Of a stretch of 64,000 nucleotides of DNA, positions 44,301 through 54,257 are shown one piece after another. The notes below the pieces were generated by a model. The model saw nothing but the letters and a program-made list of their open reading frames with translations, was not told the DNA's origin and did no database searches. The translations under genes were made by a program, and so were the position numbers. The DNA comes from Neoceratodus forsteri (taxonomy: Eukaryota; Chordata; Ceratodontiformes; Ceratodontidae). Where the stretch lies: assembly GCA_016271365.2 (NCBI GenBank), contig CM057456.1:1397139001-1397203000 (forward strand), given 5' to 3'. Positions within the stretch are counted from its first letter, which is position 1. Each line of letters begins with the position of its first letter.

Positions 44301-44980
44301 TATGTGAAAATAAATAAGAGGGGAAGACAGTATGTAGTGTGTAATTTAGCAGAGAGAGACGGCAGAGGATACATGGGGCTGAGTCACACTAGTGGATAAC
44401 TAGGGAGAGTTAAGAGGAGCTTGAACAAAAGCATGAACCCAGATATTGGTAAGAGGGATGCTAAAGTGGTTGCAGTAAAGCTTTCCAAATACAGGTAGAG
44501 TTGACAAGTTGACCCAGGGACAATGTAGTTAGAGCTTATGGGTGGACAAGAGAAGAAAACGCTGTACAATTTTATGCCGATAAAGGCAAGATAACACTTT
44601 GATTTTTGAATAGTAAGCTAGTGAAGTTAAAAATTGGAAGTAAGCAGTAGAGTCGGAGATTGAGCTAGGTATGTGACTGCTGGACACAGAAGAGGGCCTC
44701 AAGTGGACAGCTGGTATAACCAGCTAATGGGGAAATAGACACTTAATTTTTTTTCACAGTCATTTGACTTCTGCACAGCTATAAATTACAGAGCCCAGAT
44801 AAGGGAGTGGGTGGGGAGCCAGCACTAGCACCAGCGGGGAGTATCCGGAGATAGAGGAGAAAAGTCGAAAGACACAGGCGCCAATGGAAGAGTGTTATGC
44901 TTGTATGTAGACCAGTCAGGATATCCTCCATAAAAAGTGCCAAGGATTCAAAATGTTTTAGGCACGTCCAGAGAGGTATC
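44301..44980. other. No recognisable gene
   Basis: Short frames only. No repeat was recognised before the minisatellite. Confidence 0.3.
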
Positions 44981-44983
44981 ATA

Positions 44984-45530
44984 CCTGGGGCAGGCTTCCT
45001 TAACTCTGCAGCAGGGAAAAGTGGGCAGCCAATTTGGAGGCACCACTCCACGGAGGTGTTATGGGTGGGAGCTGCTGGTGAAGGCACCGCACCATGGGAG
45101 CTCCCAGTCGGGGGGGCTCCTGTGCCTGGGGCAGGCTTCCTTAATTCTGCAGCAGGGAGAAGCAGTCGGCTGATTTGGAGGCGCTGCTCCATGGAGGTGT
45201 TACGGGTGGCGGCTGCTGGTGAAGGCACCACACCGTGGGAGCTCCTGGTAGGGGGGCTCCTGCACCTGGGGCAGGCTTCCTTAATTCTGCAGCAGGGAAA
45301 AGCGGGCAGCCAATTTGGAGGTGCTGCTCCACGGAGGTGTTATGAGTGGCAGCTGCTGGTGAAGGCACCGTACCATGTGAGCTCGTGGGGGGGGGCTCCT
45401 GTGCCTGGGGCAGGCTTCCTTAACTCTGCAGCAGGTAGAGGCAGGAGGCCGATTGGGAGGCGCTGCTCCATGGAGGTGTTACTGGTGGCAGCTGCTGGTG
45501 AAGGCACTGCACCGCGGGAGCTGGAAAATG
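44984..45530. repeat. Minisatellite, four copies of about 140 bp
   Basis: CCTGGGGCAGGCTTCCTT begins at 44984, 45125, 45265 and 45404. Each unit contains CTGCAGCAGG, GGAGG(C/T)(A/G)C and GGTGTTA-GGGTGG. A 223-codon frame runs through it, but the spacings (141, 140, 139) shift the reading frame between units, so it is unlikely to be protein-coding. Confidence 0.9.
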
Positions 45531-45639
45531 AGATGTTCCATCTCAGCTGGGCTAGCCTGGGCAGATGAAATGGAAAATACAATAAAAAAAATCTGTGAGG
45601 GAGAATAGCTGGTATAGTTAAGGGGGTGAGGAGTCAGTA

Positions 45640-46052
45640 CTGTGGGGCTGGTCCCAATTTGCATTTTATTTGCAAACATTTTTTTTCACTTGTTGTTTAC
45701 TTCAGTATAGTAGGTTGTATCAAACTGATTCTGCTGACTTCCAAGCTGACATTTTCTGTAACTGCAAATCCCAGAATCCCCTGTTGCTGACATCAGAGCA
45801 GGGCTGCAGCAGCAGGGATTCAAAAACCTGCATGGCATGCTAGAGTTTTTATAAGCTCTGATCTTTTGTTTGCTAGTCCCACTGTCCTCCCTCGGCTAAA
45901 TACAGTCACATAGGACTGTACTTATCCCTGGGAGAACAGCGGGGCTGACAGACATCTGACTGGAGCTTATAAAAGCTCTAAAATGCGCTGCAGGCTATTG
46001 AATCTGCCACCATTGCAGTCCTCCAAAGCGCAAATTGGGACTAGCCTAACAC
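45640..46052. repeat. Fold-back element
   Basis: Outer ends GGCTGGTCCCAATTTGC and GCAAATTGGGACTAGCC are inverted. Inner arms TTTTTATAAGCTC and GAGCTTATAAAAG, and ATACAGTCACATAGGACTGTA at the centre, continue the hairpin. Some parts do not pair. Confidence 0.7.
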
Positions 46053-46154
46053 GTTGGTGTGGGGCTCTTAGTTCTGATTGATCCCCTTTAGTTACCTGTT
46101 TGAAAGTGTAGTATAAAAAAATATTTTACATATCAGTAGCATTTCCTTACATTG

Positions 46155-46475
46155 TGAAGGCAATGAACTGTAGTCTAATGGTTAGCAGGCAGCACTCTGA
46201 ACCTGGAAACTAAGTTTGAATCCCCACCACCACCACCACTACTACTACTTCTGTGCCCTGTGATCTTGAATAAATCACTTAACCTTCCACTAAACTGCAC
46301 TCTTTTCCTTAACCTGGCACTCCCTCTGTGCTTACCCCCATCTTTCCTTAATGTCCCTGACTCTCACTTAGCCCCCCTGTGCATGTCCAATGGTTGCTGC
46401 CAGCTATCAAACCTCATGGCTTGTAAAGCATTTGAGATAACAGTGCATAAAAGGTGCTATATAAAACCAAATTCC
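46155..46475 (+). mobile_element. tRNA-derived SINE (CORE-like) near an exon
   Basis: GTAGTCTAATGGTTAGCAGG (A box) and GTTTGAATCCCC (B box), then GATCTTGAATAAATCACTTAA, a CORE-type block. The end is TTGTAAAGCATTTGAGATAA then GGTGCTATATAAAA. A CCA/CTA triplet run follows the B box at 46221-46249. It ends about 100 bp before the 46572 exon. Confidence 0.82.
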
Positions 46476-46571
46476 TTTCCTTAAGTGGTTAGTGACCAGA
46501 ATGCACATGACTGTGAAATGTTTGGGTTTATGATACATTTACTCATTTTCATTCTGTTCTGGACTTCTCAG

Positions 46572-46669
46572 ACCCTGTATAGATATGTTCTTGATGACCT
46601 GTATGAATACCCTAGTCTGGAGAAAGAACTAAGGGAATTTCAAAAGCTGCTTCGAATGCATCGTCGGCA
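46572..46669 (+). CDS. RAPGEF5: RAPGEF5 internal exon, REM domain end
   Basis: The acceptor is TTTTCATTCTGTTCTGG then ACTTCTCAG; the exon starts ACCCTGTATAGA in phase 0. It encodes 32 residues, TLYRYVLDDLYEYPSLEK then ELREFQKLLRMHRR, the last REM helices before the linker to the Ras-association and CDC25 parts. It ends with CA before donor GTGAGTATTG, so the next exon must start by completing a His or Gln codon. It is 98 nt and follows the 23311 donor across a 23.3-kb intron. The 'E-Y-P-x-L-E-K-E-L-x-E-F-Q-K' run is what I recall for RAPGEF5. The catalytic exons are beyond the window or unrecognised. Confidence 0.88.
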
Positions 46670-46679
46670 GTGAGTATTG

Positions 46680-47231
46680 TTTGCGTTTTTTTTTATTATT
46701 ATAAATAATAAACTCATCTTTGGTGCAACACATGAACTGTGGTACTATATGGCTGATAGCTGCTGCCCCTAGGACTAGCTAGGAGACTGGTGTTGGCGTT
46801 GGCAGTCTTTTGATTCTCAGAAACTGGGCAGTCCTGAAAATAACCTGTTCACTCCATAGTCTGTCATTGTTGAGCAAACCACCTTAAAACTGTATTTGAT
46901 ACCAGTCATACAGGAAAACCTGGTCAGAGTCATCTGTTACATGGAAATAGTGAATGGAAACCTTTGTCCCTCGTACTTCACCGGTAGTCCATTGTTGTAT
47001 TACCACTCAGGGATTGTACTGTATGTTGTTCAACTCCGAGAAACATAAATGTTGTGAAACAGGCTACCTAGGTCTTTTTGCCCCTAAATTGATTCTCTGT
47101 TACTGCACACTGCATTGCTCAGCCTCAAAAGGACCCTTTATTGTGTCTTGTTTAAAAAACAGTATGATTGCTCACCTGCTGTAGAATTTGTTAATGTAGC
47201 TGGTTGTGTTTTCTTCTGCTTCATTTTTCTT
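46680..47231. other. Intron, no recognisable feature
   Basis: No exon, RNA or repeat family was recognised. Confidence 0.35.
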
Positions 47232-47462
47232 AGTAAATGCGAAACACCAGCTGTTTGTGTAGTCACTTTTTTTTCAAATCTCACTGCATCCTCCCTGAAT
47301 TTTAGGAACACCCACACACAGCCCAGGCACACATGATGCTGTAGTCTCTGCCCACTGCATCATGAGTGGCTAGACTGCGTGGATGGTGTTCCCATGTTCG
47401 AGAAAGACACAGTGGGATTGCGAGTAGTTCAGCGACTGTAAACAAACCAGGCGTAATATGTG
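47232..47462 (+). repeat. Direct repeat, left copy (about 230 bp)
   Basis: TTAGTAAATGCGAAACACC through GTAAACAAACCAGGCGTAAT recurs with substitutions at 48631-48861. The two copies flank an antisense CR1. Confidence 0.88.
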
Positions 47463-47589
47463 TGTGTTTTGTTGTTTTTGCATTTATTGTTCTTTACCCC
47501 AATGCTGACTGGCCTTCTTCAGCTCTGCCCAGCCCTGTGACCCGTCTTCGCTGGGACTTGCCTTTCTCTCCCGTGTTCTCCCATGGATG

Positions 47590-48390
47590 CCCCCCAACGG
47601 AGCTCAAGTGTTGGTTGAGGAACATAGGAATCATGTCAGCAGATGGGGACTGCATGATCCATCTAGTCTGCCCGTGTTTCTGCCCCCCTCCCTATTTAGA
47701 CTGCACCCTGATGTGTCCACAATGTCTATCCCATGCGAGTTTGAACTCGCGTACTGTCTTGGATTCCACCACTTCCTGAGGTAGGCTGTTCCATGGGTCT
47801 ATGACCCTTTCTGTAAAGCATTACTTCCTAAGGTTGCTTTTGAATCTGCCTCCCACCAGACGCAAGTTGTGCCCCCTTGTATGCGCATCCCTGTTTTGCT
47901 GGAAGAGGTTTCCTGCTTGTGTTGTGTTGATTCCCTTAACGTACTTAAAAGTTTTGATCATGTCCCCTCTGTTTCTTCTCTGCTCAAGGGTGTACAGATT
48001 TAGTTCCCTGAGCCTTGCCTTGTATGGCTCATGATACAGTCCATGCACCATTTTTGTAGCCCTTCTCTGTGCTGTCTCCAGGTGGTCTATGTCTTTTTTG
48101 AGGTGGGGCCTCCAGAACTGACCACAGTACTCTAAATGTGGCCTCACCAAGGACCTGTAGAGAGGAAGGATAACCTCGCTCTTTCTACTTGTAATTCCCC
48201 TACCAATACATCCAAAGATGCCACTTGCCCTCTGTGCTGCCTTTTCACACCGTCTTCCAAACTTTAAGTCATCCGCAATGACTACTTCAAGGTCTCTTTC
48301 TTTCTTTGTCTCCTCTAACTGATGAGGAGAGAGCTCAGTTGACAGTGCAGGACCTGTGGCAGAGTGTTGCGTGGAATCCAGCGCAGTCAT
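47590..48390 (-). pseudogene. CR1 C-terminal fragment, antisense
   Basis: The minus-strand frame 48390-47821 is open for 189 codons: KERDLEVVIADDLKF, GIFGCIGRGITSRKSEVILP, YRSLVRPHLEYCGQFW, RRATKMVHGLYHEPYKARL and LEQRRNRGDMIKTFK, the whole C-terminal region of a CR1 ORF2. The 3' UTR runs to about 47610 (plus strand GAACATAGGAATCATGTCAG, CATCTAGTCTGCC). It is the best-preserved CR1 frame here but has no RT catalytic part. Confidence 0.87.
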
Positions 48391-48630
48391 GGAATTTTTC
48401 CTTGGTTTTCTTCCCCTCCCCTGGGTGTCACAAGATCTGTGCTTCTGACATCAGAATGCTGACGCTCCCTTCCCTCTGCAGTGGCTCTGCGACACTGCCA
48501 CCTATAGTCACCCAGGTGTCAGCATTTTGGCAGAGACCTGGAACCCTCCCTTCCCCTCCATGGGACACTCAGCCATCGGCCCTTGAGCAGCACAGACTTG
48601 TTCCCAAATCCAGGTCACGGGCATTACTTT

Positions 48631-48861
48631 TCTTAGTAAATGCAAAACACCAGCTGTTTATGTAATCACTTTTTTCAAATCTCACTGTATCCTTCCTGAA
48701 TTTTAGGAATACCCAGACACAGCCCAGCCACACATGATGCCGTAGTCTGTCTACTGCATCGTGAGTGGCTAGACTGCATGGATGGTGTTCCTAAGTTCCG
48801 TGAAGGACACAGTGGGACTGTGAGTTGTGCAGCGACTTTAAACAAACTGGTCGTAATGTGG
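48631..48861 (+). repeat. Direct repeat, right copy (about 230 bp)
   Basis: It matches 47232-47462, for example GAGTGGCTAGACTGC-TGGATGG in both. Confidence 0.88.
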
Positions 48862-49239
48862 TAACACTAATATGGTAGACATCCAGTTTTTCACTTTTAT
48901 TAAGAAAAAAGGAAGGTGTGCTACAAAACAGACAGCTGTATTAACAGATTCCACAAAAGTTGAGCAGTCATGCAGTGTGTTGTTTATACGTGGGATAATA
49001 TGAGGTCAAAGGGGGCTGACGATGTCCATTTCATTTAAAATTGCCACCAGAGAATGAGCAAGTCATGAACAAATCAGCAAACAACCACTCTCGGGTAGAT
49101 CCAAGAGTGAATATGAGATGACTGAACATTTGCAGAACAGTTTTTGCAATAAAAAGTGCCATTCACAAATCAGACTGCACCAGTGTTGTGCCAGTATTGT
49201 TTGTACGTACTGTGTCAGCAGCGCAAACAGTTCAGACTG
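48862..49239. other. No recognisable feature
   Basis: No gene, RNA or repeat structure was recognised. Confidence 0.3.
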
Positions 49240-50005
49240 TAGCTCTAGCTATCTATAATACCTAGGAGTCCTCATCAGTGACTCTCTTAAACAAACCAGC
49301 CATTGTAGCAAGGCCTTCAGCAAGGCTAACAGGATGCTGGGGTGCATTGGGTAAGGGTTCAACAGTAAGAAGCAGAAGATACTGTTACATCTCTGTAGGT
49401 CACTGGTAAGGCCACACCTGGAGTACTGTGCCCGGTTCTGGGCTCCCCACCTAAAAAAGTGCAGGGACAGGCTAGAGGTGAACAACACAGCGTGACCAAG
49501 AGTATTCAGGGCCAGGAAGGCAGATCCTATGAGAATCGACTAAAACACTGAACAGTGTATTCACTCAAAACCAGATGAGAAAGAGGAGATATTATTGAAA
49601 ACTTCAAGTTCCTAAAAGATACAAACAGAGTGAACTGTGAAGAGCTATTTACCAAAAACAGAGAAGTTAGGACATGAGGTCACGAGTGGCGGTTAATGGG
49701 AGAAAGATTTTAAAAAGCTGCGAGGAAGTGTTTTACAGAAAGAGTGGATGGGCCATGGAGTGGTCCGCTGGTAGAGGCGGCAAGTACCCAAACCACAAAC
49801 GGCTTCAAATGCAGCTGGGATAGAGCCAAGGGTGTAGTGGTTACTCAGCAGGATGTGGGAGGTAGAAACCCGCAGGAAAAAAGGGGGAGTAGGGTATGCA
49901 TAGACACCACAGAGACAATAGGTCCCCGGGTATGATAGGGTAATATGGGCAGACTAGATGAACTGTCAATCTTTATTTGGCATCATCTATGTTTCTATAC
50001 CCCAC
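49240..50005 (+). pseudogene. CR1 3' part, sense
   Basis: CTAGGAGTCCTCATCAGTG starts the 'LGVLISD' block. AGGATGCTGGGGTGCATTGG and GGCCACACCTGGAGTACTG follow. The 3' end at 49935-50000 (GGGCAGACTAGATGAAC, TCTATGTTTCTATAC) is the standard CR1 end. Confidence 0.8.
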
Positions 50006-50212
50006 AGCAAGAAGTACCATTTTAATGTTTGCCTTTGTGCTTGCGCAATGCGAACATATTGGTATTATACAGGACTTTGAAAGGTGTATGGTGGAATGCT
50101 GTTATGCATGGAATTCCATGCCTGGAATATGCTTATAGTGTATGGTAGAATGTCGTTGAGCATGGAAATCCATGCTCTCTACAGCGTCGTTGTGCTTGCT
50201 TCAGTGCATCAC

Positions 50213-50260
50213 GATCTTGTTGTGCTGCACTGAGCACGTCTAGTGCTGCACAACAAGATC
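50213..50260. repeat. Hairpin with 18-bp arms
   Basis: GATCTTGTTGTGCTGCAC (50213-50230) and its exact reverse complement (50243-50260) surround a 12-base loop. Confidence 0.9.
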
Positions 50261-50404
50261 AACACATTCATGCCAAGATGCGAACTTAGCAGCTGGGCTA
50301 GCGAGGGAGCAAGTAGCACTGAGCGTAGCCACAACATGAAGCCAAGTAAGGCTTGATTTAAAATATTTCTGCATCCATTCGCTGTTTTTTCATGAATAGA
50401 CTCC

Positions 50405-50590
50405 CCATACACTAAAATATTGTCTATGAGGAGTCATTCACAAACAAGGATCCTCTCAAATCTCAAGGTCTCCTTGGCAATGGACGACCTCTCGAGCTTC
50501 GCTCTCGAGGTCTAACGTTGCCAAAGATACCTCTCGATCGAGAATATCCTTGTTGTGAATGACTCCCCATAGATAATCCTCTATGTTCTG
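50405..50590. repeat. Fold-back element, hairpin-core family, copy 2
   Basis: CATACACTAAAATATTG, GGAGTCATTCACAA and CTTGGCAATGG pair with CGTTGCCAAAG, TTGTGAATGACTCC on the right. The core is CTCGAG, CTTCGCT, CTCGAG. Confidence 0.75.
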
Positions 50591-50609
50591 CTGCAGTAGT
50601 GACATCATT

Positions 50610-50653
50610 GTTGTTCTGCTGCAGTAGTGATGTCACTACTGCAGCAGAACAAC
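50610..50653. repeat. Perfect 21-bp-arm palindrome
   Basis: GTTGTTCTGCTGCAGTAGTG-A is followed by TG and then its exact reverse complement. The left arm also has a direct copy at 50585-50602. Confidence 0.92.
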
Positions 50654-50809
50654 TTGGAATGCTGCTACATAGTTGCTTTTCTCTATCCAGTTAAGCTGAA
50701 ATTTTTTTTTTCTTAAACTTGAACTTGCAGAAACAACTGCAGCACACTGTCAGTTAAAAAAGAAAATGTTACGATTTCAATTCTCCATTGTCTTCATTAG
50801 CTGGCTTTG

Positions 50810-50813
50810 TGTG
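50810..50813. other. LTR element target-site duplication (left)
   Basis: TGTG precedes the left LTR and recurs at 57907-57910 after the right LTR. Confidence 0.65.
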
Positions 50814-52302
50814 TGTAACCCCTCACCCCTGCCTTTTTAGCAAAACGACAGGTGGCATGCTGTTGAAGCTGAAAGCAGTACCTGGAGGGGACCTGGGGTC
50901 GGGGAGGATGAGGTTACTCGGCACAGAGGACCCAGGTTTGGCTACTCTGAGCAGAGGCACCCAAGTAAATCCGAACACAGGAAGCAATAACTGTAATGTC
51001 CAGAACCAGGAATGGGATTCTTCAGTGTGGCTTTTATTCACATACTAGCTGAACAAACAAAGCATAGACGGACCCCCATGGGGCTACGTTTCCTGGTAAT
51101 GCAGATTAGAGACAACAGAACACTTTATCACTATTTCCAGCCCTCAGGCTGTAAACCCTCAGGCACACAGCCCGGACTTGCCGCAAGCTTTGGGTACACA
51201 GCCCGACTTGTACACACTTGGGTTTTCCCACGGGCCCGGCTCCCCATGACCACTTGATCCGCAGTCCATTTGAGGAATGAACCAATTATCCTGTTGTGGC
51301 TCCTCAAACCACACTAGAGTCTGTGACTCTTAGAGAAATTTTCCTTACAATCCCACCGCCTGGTATTCCATCACTGGCCAAGTGCCTGAGGCAAAGTAGA
51401 AATCCACAGAAGAAATCAGAGGTGGACCTGGTCACTAAAGATGGGGGCCACCCACCTCCAGCTCCCACAGCCCATACCCGGACATTTCTCTGGAAAACTG
51501 AACAATTCCTGTACTGAACTTTTAAATGTAGATTAAGGGTAGACGTCTGTCACATCACCTCTACATATTATTTGCATCCCAACAAACTCTGGAACTTGAA
51601 ACTACTTTTACTTTGCTTAGCCCATTTCTCTAGGCTTCCCAATATTTAGTAGTTTAATCCCCACATTGTCACACAAGTCCCAGGATGAAAACATAGGCCC
51701 TTTTAGCCAGAGCAGACACTCACCCTCATGTTGCAGGTGCCCCACAGGCGACTCACAAATCTTCTTTTCTCCCAAATAAATACTGGAACGAACAGGCAGC
51801 TTTTCCTCCACAAGAACACCTAGGGGGGTTGCCCCAGGAATCTGCAGGGAAACCTTTTCATCCCCCCCCCCCGGAGGGAGGGGGCACTGAGACCCGAAAA
51901 CAATGGTCTCCACCGCTTCAGTAATCTTCTGTGTCTCTCTTTAAGGTGGAGACACACACCCTTCTTACTTAAAAGTAGCCCTCTGTCAGGGCTGAGGCTC
52001 CTAGAGCCTTCACTGAGCTGCTTTACCAGCAAGCTCCCTACTTCACACTCACTCACTGAGGACTAACTGAAGCCTCTTCAAAACTCCCAACGTTCTATCT
52101 AACTCCCTTTGCTGCAGATTCCAATGTGGCTCATGCAGCTGCGAAAGTTCCATTAGTGATGTCATCCCTCAGTCTCAGCCGAGACTGAGAACAGAGTGAG
52201 ACAGTGTGAAACCCATTTAACTGGAGTTTCACAAGCTACCTTCCCTGCCTACCACTAGGTCTTACTGGGATTCTAGTAACCCCAGGTAACAAGGGGGTTA
52301 CA
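50814..52302 (-). mobile_element. 3' LTR of a minus-strand LTR element (1,489 bp)
   Basis: The ends are TGTAACCCC and GGGGTTACA, an inverted pair. The sequence is repeated with scattered differences at 56418-57906, and both copies are 1,489 bp. A minus-strand AATAAA is at 51033-51038. Orientation is inferred from the primer binding site next to the other LTR. Confidence 0.9.
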
Positions 52303-53070
52303 CTTACCCTTGACCAGGAAAATGACTGTATGCAGTCATTATTTACCCAGCCTTAGGCCATCCCACCCTATGTGCTACCTGCGGAGGAGGGTGATCAGGC
52401 CCCCTCCTACCATGTGCAAGCACAGGCAGGCAACACTAAGGGCCTAGAGGCCTTTTGCTGACATATCAGCCTGTACTCTATCCACTTACTATGGACGCCT
52501 AGTGGCTCTGGTAGAACCATCCAGAGCATAGCCCTGATAAATCAGCACTGCGGTCCCTACTGCAGGTCAGGGCCACAGCCTGTCTATCCCCCCTAACCCT
52601 CTAGGGAAAAACTATCTGCCTTTAACTCAATACCCCCAATAACAAAAACAACCCGGGGACCTCCCCGACCTTGGGCAACCTGCAACCACACACCATTAAA
52701 ATACCACATTACTGCCTCCTCCCTACCCCCACAACCACACCTGTGGAAGGAAAGGGGTTAATACAATAACAATAACACCACAGTACTTTAAATTTCTACA
52801 CACTAAAGCACTGGTGAGGAACTCTGATGAGCCCCTCTTCCTCTTCTTGTCTTCTCTTCTGTCTTCCCAGGAACACCTGTAAGAAAAAGAAAGACAACAC
52901 ACGCTCCTAATCTGCATACACAGTCTACCTAAACCCCTACCATCAAAACACTGAATAATCCCAAAAAGATTTTTTTTAGAAAAAGGTAGAAAAACAGTAT
53001 TTACATTAGAAAACAATGACATTATTTACAATACACATTTTGGGGGGATGGAGTGCCCTAAAAGTCCCAA
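52303..53070 (-). other. LTR element, 3' internal region, no clear gene
   Basis: A weak purine stretch (AAGGGTAAG on the minus strand) borders the LTR at 52303-52311. A possible splice acceptor on the minus strand, CTTTTTCTTACAG before GTGTTCC, lies near 52876. The frame 53022-52723 has no family motif. Confidence 0.35.
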
Positions 53071-53589
53071 CTAGTGACCACAATGCCCGAAGACTAGTCC
53101 AATAAAGAGTCTCTCCTGGGCCGGAGCCCGGTGAAGCACAGTTCTAACAGGCCAAAGTCCCGAAGGGGAGAGTCTTTGAGGACAGTTCACACATTTTTTG
53201 AAGTCTGCTAGTGTAGGGGTGTGTACTGCAATGTCATAAAGATAGAAAAGTTTGGACTTACCAGCCACTTGTAGGACGAAAAATTCGGCACCGACCTGCA
53301 CCTCTGACAAAGACTCTCCCTGGCAGCATTTCTTCCAATACAGCTGGGCGGACATCTTCCGGGAACCACAGGAGGGCACATCTGGGAACTGCTGGGGTGA
53401 TGTCATCTCTGGAGACGGAACCTTAGAACAGGAACAAAAAGAAAACAGCTGGTCCGACGTCATCCGATTACCAGGCGATGAACAGGATACAGCTGGGCTG
53501 GTGTCCTCTCTGGATCTGAAGTCATCTGGTGGGCCAGTCGATGGATGCTGGAGAGGCCAGTACACTGTAGACTGATGAATGTGGGGCAC
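53071..53589 (-). CDS. Hypothetical protein frame, LTR element (172 codons)
   Basis: An open frame on the minus strand inside the LTR element. The first 90 residues are Ser/Pro-rich. The second half has a more protein-like composition: AQLYWKKCCQGESL, AEFFVLQVAGKSKLFYLYD and FKKCVNCPQRLSPSG, with a C-x2-C pair. It has no match that I recognise to Gag, Pol, Env or a host protein. It could be a retroviral accessory reading frame or a 3' exon of one. Frame overlap with 53460-53726 leaves the true start open. Confidence 0.4.
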   Translation of the reverse strand: MPHIHQSTVYWPLQHPSTGPPDDFRSREDTSPAVSCSSPGNRMTSDQLFSFCSCSKVPSPEMTSPQQFPDVPSCGSRKMSAQLYWKKCCQGESLSEVQVGAEFFVLQVAGKSKLFYLYDIAVHTPTLADFKKCVNCPQRLSPSGLWPVRTVLHRAPAQERLFIGLVFGHCGH

Positions 53590-53656
53590 CTGAGTCCTGG
53601 ATGTCCATATTGGCAGATCAATAAAGGCACTTCACAGTCTGGTGTGGCAGTATTGA

Positions 53657-53908
53657 CTACCACTGCTCGGCTCTCCATTTTGTAGGCACGGGCACATTTG
53701 CTGGGAGGTCCTTGCACTGAGGCCAATAGTACCGGGGGTCAGGAGCTTGAATTATTACCCTGTCTGGGTGCACATAATTCACACAGTGGGAGATTTCACG
53801 TCCCTCTCCGTCCACTATTCTCACTCTGTCTATAAACAGTGTCCTGCCTCTCTTCCACTGGGTATACTTTTCGTGGAACAGTCGGCTTGTTGGCCCCAGG
53901 ATGCACAC
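53657..53908 (-). CDS. Hypothetical frame, probable frameshifted continuation
   Basis: It is an 83-codon minus-strand frame overlapping the end of the 54248-53796 frame in another register. It reads KYTQWKRGRTLFIDRVRIVD then HCVNYVHPDRVIIQAPDPRY and ends in a Trp-rich tail. Its composition looks more like folded protein than the low-complexity end of the overlapping frame, so a single indel probably separates the two halves of one gene. Function unknown. Confidence 0.4.
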   Translation of the reverse strand: MCILGPTSRLFHEKYTQWKRGRTLFIDRVRIVDGEGREISHCVNYVHPDRVIIQAPDPRYYWPQCKDLPANVPVPTKWRAEQW

Positions 53909-54248
53909 TTTTCATTGATTCATCCCAGATCCAGGATTTCCTGCAGTTCTCAATCTCCTCCCAGACTTTTCGAGGAAAGGTAGGAAAGGTCATACCATAG
54001 ATCTCATTTGCCTTCCTACGAACCAGTCTCTCCTCTTTACTTGCTTTGGTCAATCTGAGACCGCTGGCCTGGCTTGGGGGTGGCCAGTCCTGGTTCTGCC
54101 AGGTACGCATCCTTAAAGAAATTAGAAACGGATCCCTGACTTCTTCCTCTTGCGAAGCCAGGGCAGTGGCATCACCACTTTCTTCCATACATTCCTCCGA
54201 GGCAAGATCTTGAGGCTGTGTACCCGTTCCTTTTTCACAAGGCCACAT
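53796..54248 (-). CDS. Hypothetical frame after in-frame TAG (150 codons)
   Basis: It lies in the same register as the frame at 54258-54857, separated by TAG and three codons. It is acidic at first, with runs of Glu, then basic and aromatic: MRTWQNQDWPPPSQASG, EIYGMTFPTFPRKVWEEIEN, SWIWDESM. The two frames together span about 353 codons. Whether the TAG is read through, or is a mutation in an old gene, cannot be told from one copy. No known family was recognised. Confidence 0.45.
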   Translation of the reverse strand: MWPCEKGTGTQPQDLASEECMEESGDATALASQEEEVRDPFLISLRMRTWQNQDWPPPSQASGLRLTKASKEERLVRRKANEIYGMTFPTFPRKVWEEIENCRKSWIWDESMKSVHPGANKPTVPRKVYPVEERQDTVYRQSENSGRRGT

Positions 54249-54257
54249 AGATTCCCC

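Noticed and set aside
44984..45530. CRISPR array
   Set aside because: Four 140-bp tandem units without unique spacers in eukaryotic sequence; a minisatellite.
44897..45568. 223-codon open frame as a gene
   Set aside because: It is produced by a minisatellite whose units shift the frame; equally long frames exist on the opposite strand.
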